A stretch of DNA of 64,000 nt, taken from Dehalococcoides mccartyi 195. Lineage in GTDB: Bacteria; Chloroflexota; Dehalococcoidia; Dehalococcoidales; Dehalococcoidaceae. How positions within the stretch are numbered: position 1 is the first letter of the stretch; the number at the start of each line of letters is the position of its first letter. A model generated the notes under the pieces. It did not search any database and was not told where the DNA came from. It saw only the letters and a list, made by a program, of their open reading frames with translations. The position numbers and the translations under genes are program-made. The stretch covers positions 124,001-188,000 of the forward strand of contig NC_002936.3 of assembly GCF_000011905.1 (NCBI RefSeq). Reading direction: 5' to 3'. Of the stretch, positions 35,312 through 43,583 are shown piece after piece.

Positions 35312-35542
35312 ATGAAGATAAACCTAGATATTAAATGGTACCAGTGGATTTTTGGGATGTTATCCTCGGCACTTGCTGTTTTGTTTGTTCACGATGGATT
35401 TGCGACCTTCACTGAACAAGAACCACAAGCAATAGGAGTAATTGCCCTATTGGTAGGTGGAGCCCTTCTGACAACTCTCTGTCTAACTTTCGGATTAAGA
35501 TGGAGCATCAGAAAAATTGGCCGTAATACAAATCAAAAATAA
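35312..35542 (+). CDS. rdhB: RdhB-like membrane anchor
   Basis: A 76-residue membrane protein from ATG 35312 (GGAGGAA upstream). Two hydrophobic helices are seen (residues about 9-27 and 40-62) with the WYQW motif before the first, as in other RdhB proteins, and a basic tail. It lacks the extra N-terminal helix of the 90-95 residue RdhB proteins at 45666 and 50799. It should anchor the RdhA to the membrane. It follows the rdhA pseudogene by 31 bp. Confidence 0.8.
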   Translation: MKINLDIKWYQWIFGMLSSALAVLFVHDGFATFTEQEPQAIGVIALLVGGALLTTLCLTFGLRWSIRKIGRNTNQK

Positions 35543-35852
35543 CTGTTTAAAGATAATCGACAATCAGGTGAGAGAGCTAGTCTCGGCCATTGAACTCGGA
35601 CCGAAGTGGCTAGAAGAAGTGCTGTCTATTATCAGCATGAAAGACGATGTTGAGCGGATCCATAAGGAACGGGACGAGGTTAAAGCGAGACTACTTCGCC
35701 TCGGAAGGGCGTACGTCGATAACGTCATGCCGGAGGAGGAATACAAGCAGCAGAAGAGACTGCTTGATCTTAGCCTTGAATCATTGGTAGTGCCTGACTA
35801 CAACGCTGCTGAAGTTGACCCTCCCCCCGTAATTAGTATCGCCGAGATGTAG
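35517..35852 (+). pseudogene. C-terminal remnant of a serine recombinase
   Basis: About 110 codons with the coiled-coil C-terminal region of large serine recombinases: WLEEVLSIISMKDDVERIHKE, then LLRLGRAYVDNVMPEEEYKQQKRLLDL. The resolvase, recombinase and zinc-ribbon parts are missing upstream, where rdhB is located. It differs from the C-terminus of the intact recombinase at 25100, so it comes from another recombinase. It marks an older, eroded mobile-element border just before the IS. Confidence 0.7.
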
Positions 35853-35890
35853 AGTCCTCCGCTAAAATAAAACGTTCAAGGAGGGCTCAA

Positions 35891-36157
35891 TTGATCAGGA
35901 AAAAGTTCACCGAAGAGCAGATCATCACCGTGCTAAAGGAAGCCGAAGCCGGGGCAAAGATCAGCGAGCTGTGCCGCAAGCACGGAGTCAGCGACGCCAC
36001 TTACTACAAGTGGAAAGCCAAATATGCGGGTCTTTCCATTAGCGAGCTTAAACGGCTCAAAACTCTGGAAGATGAAAACCGCCGTCTGAAGCAGATTGTG
36101 GCCGACCAGGCGCTTGATAATTGGGCGCTTAAAGAGCTTCTCGCAAAAAACTTCTAG
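35891..36157 (+). CDS. IS3-family transposase OrfA
   Basis: An 88-residue HTH protein: [39 protein letters not shown] followed by a leucine-zipper-like helix ([21 protein letters not shown]). This is the DNA-binding subunit of IS3 transposases. The start is TTG or ATC near 35891, after AAGGAGG. It contains the slippery heptamer A AAA AAC at 36145-36151 just before its stop, which allows a -1 shift into OrfB. Confidence 0.9.
   Translation: MIRKKFTEEQIITVLKEAEAGAKISELCRKHGVSDATYYKWKAKYAGLSISELKRLKTLEDENRRLKQIVADQALDNWALKELLAKNF
36145..36151 (+). promoter_or_regulatory. Programmed -1 frameshift heptamer
   Basis: A AAA AAC in the OrfA frame (codons GCA AAA AAC), two codons before the OrfA TAG. 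Slippage gives continuous translation into OrfB, as in other IS3 elements. Confidence 0.8.
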
Positions 36158-36180
36158 AGCCCAAGGTCAGGCGGGAGGCG

Positions 36181-37005
36181 GTGGAGTTTGCCAGGGGAAA
36201 TCTTGGGCTCAGTGAAAGAAGAGCTTGTCTGCTTGTCGGTATTTCGCCATCCGCCTACCGCTACAAGCCGAAACTAGACGATGATCTGGCCTTGCGCCAG
36301 CGGTTACGGGATCTGGCCGGGGAGCGGAAGCGCTTTGGCAGCCCGCGGCTCCACATTATGCTTAAACGGGAAGGACTGGTGATCAATCACAAGCGGACCG
36401 AGCGAATCTACAAAGAAGAGGGATTGGCGTTAAGAAGAAAACGCAAACGCAAAGGAACTGCCGTTAATCGAATCATATTGCCGGTGCCCGATAGGCCTAA
36501 CCAAAGATGGAGCATGGACTTCGTTTCTGATTCCACCGTCACCGGGAGACGCTTCAGGACACTGACCATCGTCGATGACTTCACCCGGGAATGCCCAGCG
36601 ATCGAAGTGGATACATCTCTCGGTGGCGCCAGGGTGGTGAGTGTCCTGGAAAGGTTGGCTGAGACTCGAGGCTTGCCCGAAGTCATCACTATCGACAATG
36701 GACCTGAGTTCGCCGGCCGGGCGCTTGATGAATGGGCTTATCGGCGGGGTGTAAAACTCAATTTCATACGGCCAGGCAAACCTATAGAAAATGCCTTCGC
36801 CGAGAGCTTTAACGGTAGATTCAGGGACGAATGCCTGAATGAAAACTGGTTCATGAGCTTGAAACAAGCCCGGGAAATCATCGAGGATTGGAGGATCGAC
36901 TATAACGAAGTCAGGCCACACACTTCATTGAAAGGTCAAACACCTCAGGAGTATGCTGAGGCAAATTCTGGACTCTACTCCGGAATGCTACTAAAGGTGG
37001 GGTAA
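36181..37005 (+). CDS. IS3-family transposase OrfB (DDE integrase)
   Basis: A 274-residue catalytic subunit with the DDE triad: first Asp in [10 protein letters not shown], second Asp in [11 protein letters not shown], and Glu in [18 protein letters not shown], followed by the [13 protein letters not shown] tail. The frame is open upstream of 36181 to join OrfA by a -1 frameshift ([17 protein letters not shown]), so the active form is likely an OrfAB fusion. The catalytic residues are intact. Confidence 0.92.
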   Translation: MEFARGNLGLSERRACLLVGISPSAYRYKPKLDDDLALRQRLRDLAGERKRFGSPRLHIMLKREGLVINHKRTERIYKEEGLALRRKRKRKGTAVNRIILPVPDRPNQRWSMDFVSDSTVTGRRFRTLTIVDDFTRECPAIEVDTSLGGARVVSVLERLAETRGLPEVITIDNGPEFAGRALDEWAYRRGVKLNFIRPGKPIENAFAESFNGRFRDECLNENWFMSLKQAREIIEDWRIDYNEVRPHTSLKGQTPQEYAEANSGLYSGMLLKVG

Positions 37006-37351
37006 GGTCAGCTTGACTAACGTTTAGTGGAAAACGCTCACTTCCATACGGTGCAACTCCAAGAATTCTTTTATTCAGCGATTGAGCAAAATTGATTTCA
37101 AATTGGATCCAATCACTATGAGTAGCGTACATTCCACCCAAGATTATCGCCACTTCAACAGGCCTGATTTGTTGCCTAAGTTCTTCGGCGAGCTCATTTG
37201 GTTTGCAATGAAGAGGGTCACATTCAGGTACACTGTAGTTCGAATATATGAAATTAGGCGCATTAGCCAATAGATTGCAAAACCGGTTGTATTCTTCTGA
37301 ATATCTCCACGCGTGACTCACAAACAACCTATATCTATGTAGCTCGGGCAT
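36911..37351 (-). CDS. TIR-like (ThsB/DUF1863-type) protein, 3' end replaced by IS
   Basis: A 146-residue open frame whose first 107 residues match the MTH538 TIR-like domain (DUF1863, family of Thoeris ThsB): [61 protein letters not shown]. The Glu at 85 in DWIQFE is placed like the TIR catalytic Glu. From about residue 107 (nt 37031) the codons are IS sequence, so the last 40 or so native residues are lost. TIR proteins of this type make a cyclic-ADP-ribose-like signal in anti-phage defence. The downstream-strand neighbour is a SLATT protein. Confidence 0.8.
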   Translation of the reverse strand: MPELHRYRLFVSHAWRYSEEYNRFCNLLANAPNFIYSNYSVPECDPLHCKPNELAEELRQQIRPVEVAIILGGMYATHSDWIQFEINFAQSLNKRILGVAPYGSERFPLNVSQADLTPPLVAFRSRVQNLPQHTPEVFDLSMKCVA

Positions 37352-37374
37352 GGATGCCTCCTAAATGAACTTGT

Positions 37375-38187
37375 TTAATTGTAATCTCTTCGAGCTTGCC
37401 ATTGGGTATGCTCACGTGAAAAAGCATTCTCGGCATCGCCTACGAACTTGCAAAGCGTGACCTCATTAACAACGCTAGGCACGTCTGATTTAATAATTCC
37501 AATCTCATTGGCCGTTAGTCCATAGGAACTCGAGAGCTCTTGATAGCGTTTAGTTTGCATCCAACTTAATGATGAAGCTGCCATCGTGGTTAAAACACTC
37601 GTTGGAATTGAATTCCATTGTGGCTCACTGATCCTTACAAGAGCGCTGAGCACGGCCAAAAATTGCATCCCTATTATTGCGTAAAACCATTGGTCCGTTT
37701 TTGTTGCGTTATATCTTGCTTTTTTTATGTACCAACTGCTTTGATCTTTTACGCGTTTTTCAAGGTAAATGCTCAACCGCTCTTGGTATGTTCCGTTTCT
37801 TATTTCAATCATCTTTTGAGTTATTTGTTCGTTGTCATCGACGGTACAGCATCCGCTTCGGTTTTGTGAAAGTATTTTATTTAAATCTTTTAAGAAATTG
37901 GTGCGTGCAATTGGGTCGGATTGATTAAAAGGTTTTGCCTTCATTACATAACGCCAAGTAATGGTTTTTACAGATTCTGCTATAGCTCGGGTTAAATACC
38001 AAGTAATATCATACCTCTTCCGCGCGAGGATAAGGGAAATAAACACAACTAAAGATAGAATACATGCAGAAACTATGGCAAAGACTTCCGAAGATCCGGA
38101 AAATAATGAAGTAAGGGAACCGAGGATCAAAAACGCTAATGAAAAACGCATTAACCTGAGATAGTTGTTTTGGGCTTGGACCGACAA
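37375..38187 (-). CDS. SLATT-domain (DUF4231-type) membrane protein, predicted pore-forming effector
   Basis: A protein of 270 residues from TTG 38187, with four hydrophobic segments in two pairs (about 16-55 and 167-211) and long helices between, matching tandem SLATT domains. The second unit reads LEKRVKDQSSWYIKKARYNATKTDQWFYAIIG and ends with LSWMQTKRYQELSSSYGLTANEI, typical of the family. The frame is open to 38268 and encodes a family-like N-terminus (FPALYRSSDGLSVQAQ), but with no ATG/GTG, so the true start is unsettled or a frameshift is present. SLATT proteins are predicted cell-killing membrane effectors activated by nucleotide signals. The TIR-like gene lies 24 bp downstream. Confidence 0.75.
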   Translation of the reverse strand: MSVQAQNNYLRLMRFSLAFLILGSLTSLFSGSSEVFAIVSACILSLVVFISLILARKRYDITWYLTRAIAESVKTITWRYVMKAKPFNQSDPIARTNFLKDLNKILSQNRSGCCTVDDNEQITQKMIEIRNGTYQERLSIYLEKRVKDQSSWYIKKARYNATKTDQWFYAIIGMQFLAVLSALVRISEPQWNSIPTSVLTTMAASSLSWMQTKRYQELSSSYGLTANEIGIIKSDVPSVVNEVTLCKFVGDAENAFSREHTQWQARRDYN

Positions 38188-38526
38188 CCCATCTGAGGAT
38201 CGATATAAAGCAGGAAAATCTTCGGTATTGATATAAGTACTCTCCAGACGTAAGTATATCGTGGAGGTTCAAGGGACGCAAACATATTTTCAGGAGTTGA
38301 AATAAGATAATACAGAAAGAATGATTTACCTGAATCAGGCGGGCTCCAAACTGTTAAATCTAATTGCGAACCTATCTTCAACAATTTGTTAGAAAGTATT
38401 TACGGCACTTGGCGGAGGCACCCATTATCTATGTTAGGTAGTGCGGGACTTCTTTGTTTTTAAGCAACTTCAACGGTAACCTGTGTTACAACACGAACCT
38501 GATTTCGTGAGTTCTATTGCTTTAAT

Positions 38527-38718
38527 TTACCTGTGCCAAATTGGGGTAAACCCTGGGTCAATATTTGGCCTCTTTGTTAGAAACGGAGGAGTCTGATCAA
38601 GGGGGTTTCCTGTAGGATAGTCAATAGTTGGCTCACCCTTGGTATTAATAAGTAAGAGCACTAAAACGAAAACCCAAGAGATGGATATGATACCGATTGC
38701 TAATCGGATTATTTTCAT
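38527..38718 (-). CDS. Small membrane protein
   Basis: A 63-residue protein with one strong N-terminal helix (IIRLAIGIISISWVFVLVLLLI) and a Pro-rich polar tail. GAAGAGG lies just before the ATG. It follows the sigma/anti-sigma pair on the same strand and may be an additional member of that operon. The region 38269-38526 holds no gene I can support. Confidence 0.5.
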   Translation of the reverse strand: MKIIRLAIGIISISWVFVLVLLLINTKGEPTIDYPTGNPLDQTPPFLTKRPNIDPGFTPIWHR

Positions 38719-38818
38719 ATAACCTCTTCGAAGACTAATTTGATTTCGCTGTCGGTTAAATTATCTATTGGAAGTGGTTCAACTCGGTATGGATTTAACA
38801 TATTCCTTCTCCAAGTAT

Positions 38819-39640
38819 CTATGGATAAGGAATTCCTTTTGATCGACAAAACTCGTCAAATGATGCATAGGTTGTCCCTTCTGCGAAATCGATGAGGAAT
38901 ACGTGGCTTTGGTCAGAAGACTTGATAAGCACTTGTGCGAGTTTCTCATGTACAATTGCGGTCCAAGTTTTTGTTTTCATGTCAAAAACCGTGGTTGTTT
39001 TGGCATAAGCAATTGAAAGGCCGGATATAGTGGCGCCCTGTTCTAACAGCACCCTAATTGGATCCGAGTTTTTGGCAACTTCAATAAGTCTTACTTTTTC
39101 ATCTTCGTTCAACGCAACGGGACAACCTTGCTCAAAGAATGAACTATAATGGGGTGATGTAAATAGCGGAAAAAAAGTGTGACTTAACCTAGGCGTTCCT
39201 GGATTGATAGCTACGATGTTCCCCTTATTATCAATCAATACTTTGTAGGTTCGGCCGGTTGAAGTGGTTATTGTCGCCTCGGTTTCGTAGTCAAAAACCC
39301 CCGTAATAAGCACTTCTGTGATCGTATCCCCTTGGAGTGCGGCTTTAACATCCGCGCTTGCCATTACAGCGGCGACGGCCTTTTTCCCATCGAAATCCGC
39401 AGAGGAAAACGGCAAAAGCACACTGACTACAATTACTGTTACACACAATAAAAGCCCCACGCCAAGAACGCCAGTTAGCTTTGTATTATGCGCCCATCGG
39501 CCAACAAAATTCCCCACCCTCGTTCGTTCCTTATGGTGTTGTTCCATTAGCGCGGTCCTAAGGTGAGTTCGAAATTTACTAGACTCCACTTCAAGATATT
39601 TTCTTTTCGCTAGCACCCGGATTAGTTCTTCCGTAGTCAT
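38819..39640 (-). CDS. Probable anti-sigma factor (single-pass membrane protein)
   Basis: A 273-residue protein with a cytoplasmic N-terminal 55 residues, one membrane helix (LTGVLGVGLLLCVTVIVVSVLL, about 54-76) and a C-terminal outside part with two PepSY-like or cystatin-like stretches (KAALQGDTITEVLITGVFDYETEATITTSTG). It starts 15 bp after an ECF sigma gene. This topology and context fit an anti-sigma factor that binds the sigma protein at the membrane. The N-terminal segment lacks a clear zinc anti-sigma HxxxCxxC motif, so the call rests on context. Confidence 0.6.
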   Translation of the reverse strand: MTTEELIRVLAKRKYLEVESSKFRTHLRTALMEQHHKERTRVGNFVGRWAHNTKLTGVLGVGLLLCVTVIVVSVLLPFSSADFDGKKAVAAVMASADVKAALQGDTITEVLITGVFDYETEATITTSTGRTYKVLIDNKGNIVAINPGTPRLSHTFFPLFTSPHYSSFFEQGCPVALNEDEKVRLIEVAKNSDPIRVLLEQGATISGLSIAYAKTTTVFDMKTKTWTAIVHEKLAQVLIKSSDQSHVFLIDFAEGTTYASFDEFCRSKGIPYP

Positions 39641-39655
39641 ATATACCCCCGTTCC

Positions 39656-40207
39656 CTACATCGACTTCTCGTTGAGTTCCTTAAGGCAACTTATCCCCCG
39701 AAATATCAACGATTTCACAGTGTTTTCCGATTTACCAGTTATTGCCGCTATTTGGCTGATTTCCATATCTTCAAAATATCGAAGGGCTATGATTTCTTGA
39801 TATTTAGCTGGAAGTTTAAGAAAACTGCTCTGAAGGTCCAGGCTCTCCTCCACATCTCGCTCGTGTTGGAGTACGTTTTCTACAGGTGCTATCGACTCCA
39901 ATCCATTGAGACTTATTTCATATGAATAGCGAGAATTGTGACGGCAATTATTTACTATCTCATGGGAAGCTATTCGATATAACCAAGCTGAAAAAGGTGT
40001 GCCATTCCAATTGAATGACTTGAGGCCTTTCAACGCCTTAAAAAATACTTCAGATGTTACGTCCTGTGCTTGATAGAGATTGGCAGTCCTCCTGAGCACG
40101 TAACCGAAGATTCTGGCGTAATGCAACTCATAGAGCTCTCCAAACGCCGAAGAGTCTGTTTTTGCTTTTTCTACTAGGTTTTTTTCATTCAATCCGGACA
40201 CATCCAT
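39656..40207 (-). CDS. ECF-type RNA polymerase sigma factor
   Basis: A 183-residue ECF sigma factor from ATG 40207; an earlier in-frame ATG at 40246 exists, but the family N-terminus fits 40207. Region 2 is FGYVLRRTANLYQAQDVTSEVFFKALKGLKSF with RIASHEIVNNCRHNSR. Region 4 is LPAKYQEIIALRYFEDMEISQIAAITGKSENTVKSLIFRG. It would direct polymerase to a small set of promoters, probably within the element. The anti-sigma-like gene follows on the same strand. Confidence 0.88.
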   Translation of the reverse strand: MDVSGLNEKNLVEKAKTDSSAFGELYELHYARIFGYVLRRTANLYQAQDVTSEVFFKALKGLKSFNWNGTPFSAWLYRIASHEIVNNCRHNSRYSYEISLNGLESIAPVENVLQHERDVEESLDLQSSFLKLPAKYQEIIALRYFEDMEISQIAAITGKSENTVKSLIFRGISCLKELNEKSM

Positions 40208-40645
40208 CTTAATAGTATAACGGACATATGCCGCAAAAAGGTGCATCTGAGAATGAAATAATGTTAGAGTCTGTCACCTTAAATGAAAAGGTTGATCCTG
40301 ATCATAAAAGGCGATACTCGTTTTGTGAACAGATCACGTGCACTAACCGCCGATCCTGTCCTAAAAAGGCAACCCTTAAATGGTTGCCTTTGCCAGTGAA
40401 GGATTCTCTAGCGGTTTATTGCCAAGCACGACATCCAGAGCGCGGCCAAAGAAGCCTGGTAAGGATAATGCCGCCATATCGAAGGATGTGATCTGTGTAT
40501 TTGGCGTGTTAATAGCGCGTGAGAGTGTCCGATTTATGAGTACTTTGCATCCTGAATGGAAGTGTATCTACAGAACGACAACGATCCTTTGGCTATCTGG
40601 CAATAACCAACACCTTGTTGTATTGTTCTTTCTCCCCACTTGACT
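40208..40645. other. Gene-free stretch with a hairpin
   Basis: No gene is supported. A perfect 10-bp hairpin AAAGGCAACC / GGTTGCCTTT (40365-40374, 40382-40391) has T-tracts on both strands and could be a bidirectional terminator. Confidence 0.5.
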
Positions 40646-41137
40646 ATGAAGCCGTTAGAAACGATACTTGTGTCAATGGAGATTGATGTTAACAATCCAA
40701 TTGTTCGACTATGTTCTGACGCTATAAAGGCTGAATCTGAGGGAAGATCAACCGATGCTCTTGGACTGTGTATGAAGGCCTGGGAAGCAAGAACAGACGC
40801 CTATGACTCATGTATCGTGTCACATTACATGGCACGCTACCAAGACAATGTTGAAGGCACATTCCTTTGGAATCAACGGGCTTTAGATTTTGGGGAAGCA
40901 GTTAAAGACGAGAGGGTATCTGGGTTCTTTCCGTCGTTATATCTTAACCTTGGCAAGTCACATGAAGACATGGGCGATCTAACAAAGGCGAGTAACTATT
41001 ACAATCTCGCTTTGAATACACTTAACCTCGTTGCAGATGGACCTTACAAAGGAATACTCGCCAAGGGAATACTCACCGCAATTGAGCGTACCGAAAAGAC
41101 ACCGCATAGCCAATCTATTTCAGGAGGGCAAGGTTAA
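40646..41137 (+). CDS. TPR-like protein at the element's right end
   Basis: A 163-residue helical protein from ATG 40646. It contains tetratricopeptide-like stretches, clearest in LYLNLGKSHEDMGDLTKASNYYNLALNTL and weaker in DAIKAESEGRSTDALGLCMKAWEA. No enzymatic motif is seen. Probably a protein-protein interaction module. It ends 15 bp before the right-end inverted-repeat arm, the last gene of the element. Confidence 0.65.
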   Translation: MKPLETILVSMEIDVNNPIVRLCSDAIKAESEGRSTDALGLCMKAWEARTDAYDSCIVSHYMARYQDNVEGTFLWNQRALDFGEAVKDERVSGFFPSLYLNLGKSHEDMGDLTKASNYYNLALNTLNLVADGPYKGILAKGILTAIERTEKTPHSQSISGGQG

Positions 41138-41151
41138 ATACACAGGTCCGA

Positions 41152-41182
41152 GTTCTGTGTATTGACTGCCAGCGCCCACCAT
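41152..41182. repeat. Right attachment site (attR) with inverted-repeat arm
   Basis: GTTCTGTGTATTGA (41152-41165) is the inverted copy of the left arm (one mismatch), followed seven bases later by the core CGCCCACCAT (41173-41182) that repeats the tRNA-Val 3' end. Confidence 0.7.
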
Positions 41183-41257
41183 TCTGTTCCATGAGCAGAG
41201 CTTGTTTCCCCACCCCGTTTACTTATCACGGCTGATAGGCTAAAGGGCTGTATCCTA

Positions 41258-41956
41258 TTAGGAAGAAGATTCCGCTTTGGGCGAATCCTGGCAGATAAAC
41301 ATATACCCTTTGCCGGGTATATTTATAAGAAACTTGGGGTTGGAAGGGTTGTCTTCAATTTTTTCCCGCAAATGTCTTATATTTACCCTTATTCTCTCGT
41401 AAGCGTTTTCCCCCCAGATTTTTTGAGCTATCGTTTCATTATAAATATAACGTCCGTTGGAACGCATCAGGTAATACAGTATCTGCCCCTCTATATTTGT
41501 CAGGCGTATGGGTTTGTCATTTTTATAGAGTTTGGTTACTGACTGGCCGAAATGGAATGGGCCGCATTCAAATTCCAAATCAACTTCGGGTGAATGCAAA
41601 CGCCTGCTTATAGCTTTGATACGGGCGAGTAGCTCCATCTGGCGGAATGGTTTGACCAGGTAATCATCCGCTCCCAGGGAAAGTGCCTTCACAATGTCGC
41701 TCTCCTCATTCCGAATAGTCAGAATAATCACCGGTAACTCAGAAAAGAGCCGGATTTGCCTTAGCACTTCATAGCCGCTGATATCCGGCAAGCCGATATC
41801 AAGAATAATGGCATCAGGCTTGGCTGTTTCCACCATGGCCAGGCCGCTTTCACCGGAACTGGCTTCCAGCAAACGCACATCCGGCCAGCCGAGTTTAAAA
41901 GACAGCTTCACAATTTCGGTTGTTTGGGCATCATCCTCAATTATTAGTATCTTCAT
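41258..41956 (-). CDS. OmpR-family response regulator next to rdhA
   Basis: A 232-residue regulator from ATG 41956 (an earlier ATG at 41977 overlaps the kinase gene). Receiver: LIIEDDAQT, Asp in AIILDIGLPDISG, ILTIRNEE, YLVKPFRQMEL. DNA-binding domain: IRLTNIEGQILYYLMRSNGRYIYNETIAQKIWG and YERIRVNIRHLREKIE. It is encoded with the PAS kinase, divergent from the rdhA at 43859, and very likely controls that operon. Rdh-linked two-component systems are common in this genus. Confidence 0.9.
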   Translation of the reverse strand: MKILIIEDDAQTTEIVKLSFKLGWPDVRLLEASSGESGLAMVETAKPDAIILDIGLPDISGYEVLRQIRLFSELPVIILTIRNEESDIVKALSLGADDYLVKPFRQMELLARIKAISRRLHSPEVDLEFECGPFHFGQSVTKLYKNDKPIRLTNIEGQILYYLMRSNGRYIYNETIAQKIWGENAYERIRVNIRHLREKIEDNPSNPKFLINIPGKGYMFICQDSPKAESSS

Positions 41957-41963
41957 GCTCTTC

Positions 41964-43583
41964 TCAACTTCCGCCATTTTGTTTTATGGGTAAAATAATA
42001 TCACAGGTGGTACCGTGGCCTTCCTTGCTGTGTATAGTAATCTGCCCCTGGTGGAGGTCTACAAATGTTTTAGATAGAGCCAGCCCCAAACCAAGCCCCC
42101 CGGAACTTTCCCTGGAAATTAGCCGGTCGTCATATGAGGTCAGCAAGCGCCGCTGTTTTACTTTTGAAATTCCCCGGCCGTTATCTTTTATACAAATAAC
42201 CAGACAGCGGCCTTTTTGGAATACGCTCATTTTGATAAAGCCGCCCTGGGAAGTAAATTTCAGGGCGTTTCCCAAGATATTCATCACAATTTGTTTAAAC
42301 CTGACCGGGTCAACCTCAATTAACGGCAGGTTCGGTTGGAAACCGGCTTCAAGAGTTTGATTTTTAGCCTGTGCCTGGGGGCGTATGAATTCTATAATAT
42401 CCCCCAATAACCTGGTGCAGTCAATGCTTTCAGTATTCAGTGAAAGTATGCCCAGCTCCCCCCTGACCAGGTCAAACAGGTCGTTCATCCTGTTGTTAAG
42501 CTCTTCAGCCCCTTTATTTATCTGGCTGGCCAATTCATGCGAAATATCGGGCGGCAGCATTTTTATCAGCATATCACTGGCGGCTATTATGGGAGTAAGG
42601 GGAGTTTTTAATTCATGTACCAGAATGCGGGTGAATTCTGCCCGTTTCTGAGATTCGTTTTCCAGCCGGGTATTGAGCAACTTTTCCCGCTCGTACATAT
42701 TTTTCAGTTTTATTTCATATTCTTTGCGTAAAGATATATCACGGATAACAGATAATATTACCGGTTTGCCATTTAACTCAAAGCGCAGTCCGCTTACTTC
42801 GTTTTGCATAATCTTGCCGGACTTTGACTGATGCAGGAGTTCATAAGTCGCTCCATCTTCCTTGTTGACAGTGGCTTTGGTTCCGGCCAGAAACTTGGCT
42901 TTGCTCTCCTTGGAGTTGGGCTGGAAAAAATCAGCATATTTACCGAACATTTCCTGCCGGGTGTACTCAAACCGCTGGCAGGCCATGTCGTTTACTTCAA
43001 TTATCTTAAAGCCTTCTTTATGGGCATCCCATTCCCAGAGGATTATGGCATCACGGGCTTTATTAAATATGGTGCGGAATTTTTTCTCGCTCTCGTATAG
43101 AGCTTTTTCGGTAAGGGTTTGCCTTTCAATCAGGGTCTGTATAAGTTTATTAAAGGTAACCGCCTCATCTGTTTTTTGTCTGGCAATCTCTTTGAGATGG
43201 GGCTGGGGTGTTACGGTATTAACTTGAGTAATCTGCTCACTGTCTGCCTTGTTTAAAAAGGCACAGTCATAGTCTGTATCGGAATATCTTAAATATGAAT
43301 CATTTATGTTTACCGGGATTTTATGGCCTGATTTTGACAATAAAATGGCTGACCTGATATTAGCGCCTGACTTTTTCAGCCTGTTCCAGTAACTTTCCCA
43401 CTGGGGGCGGCTGAAATCCGAAGAAATCTGGCAGATATCCAACTGGGCCAGTTCTTTGGCACTGTAACCGGTCATTTTGGTGAAGGCTTTATTTGAATAC
43501 ACCACTTCCCCCCGGTTGTTTAACCAGTAAACGGCCACCGGAGCGCTATCCAGTGCTAACTTGCCTACAGAATTGAACATCAA
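41964..43583 (-). CDS. PAS-domain sensor histidine kinase linked to rdhA
   Basis: A 539-residue soluble kinase. The first PAS domain covers residues about 10-120 (APVAYWLNNRGEVVYSNKAF), a second about 165-290, then HisKA with the phospho-acceptor His in FTRILVHELKTPLTPIIAAS and HATPase with NILGNALKF, DNGRGIS and GLGLGLALSKTFV. There is no membrane segment, so the signal is cytoplasmic. It overlaps the response-regulator frame and is divergent from rdhA, so it probably senses a halogenated substrate or redox state. Confidence 0.9.
   Translation of the reverse strand: MMFNSVGKLALDSAPVAVYWLNNRGEVVYSNKAFTKMTGYSAKELAQLDICQISSDFSRPQWESYWNRLKKSGANIRSAILLSKSGHKIPVNINDSYLRYSDTDYDCAFLNKADSEQITQVNTVTPQPHLKEIARQKTDEAVTFNKLIQTLIERQTLTEKALYESEKKFRTIFNKARDAIILWEWDAHKEGFKIIEVNDMACQRFEYTRQEMFGKYADFFQPNSKESKAKFLAGTKATVNKEDGATYELLHQSKSGKIMQNEVSGLRFELNGKPVILSVIRDISLRKEYEIKLKNMYEREKLLNTRLENESQKRAEFTRILVHELKTPLTPIIAASDMLIKMLPPDISHELASQINKGAEELNNRMNDLFDLVRGELGILSLNTESIDCTRLLGDIIEFIRPQAQAKNQTLEAGFQPNLPLIEVDPVRFKQIVMNILGNALKFTSQGGFIKMSVFQKGRCLVICIKDNGRGISKVKQRRLLTSYDDRLISRESSGGLGLGLALSKTFVDLHQGQITIHSKEGHGTTCDIILPIKQNGGS

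Larger units (their letters stand above)
35858..37031 (+). mobile_element. IS3-family insertion sequence
   Basis: About 1.17 kb with two overlapping-frame transposase genes. TCCGCTAAA (35858-35866) and TTTAGTGGA (37023-37031) are inverted ends with one mismatch (TCCRCTAAA). The ends are inferred from this short repeat and the gene content; no target duplication is obvious. The catalytic subtype resembles the IS407 group. Confidence 0.65.
25104..41182. mobile_element. 16-kb integrated element in tRNA-Val
   Basis: A putative integrative element bounded by the direct repeat CGCCCACCAT (25104-25113, the tRNA 3' end, and 41173-41182). Inside these lies an inverted repeat (25119-25132 and 41152-41165, 13 of 14 matching). 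A large serine recombinase is at the left border. Content is typical of mobile DNA (recombinases, IS, regulators, hypothetical genes, a possible defence pair, an rdh operon) and differs in codon use from both flanks. Dehalococcoides islands carrying rdh genes are known at ssrA with serine recombinases; this one uses tRNA-Val. The borders are inferred from the repeats. Confidence 0.8.

Noticed and set aside
38151-38384. Possible 77-codon gene overlapping the SLATT start
   Set aside because: No ribosome-binding site and only TTG start; part of it is antiphase to a family-like SLATT N-terminus. It may reflect a frameshift, not a separate gene.
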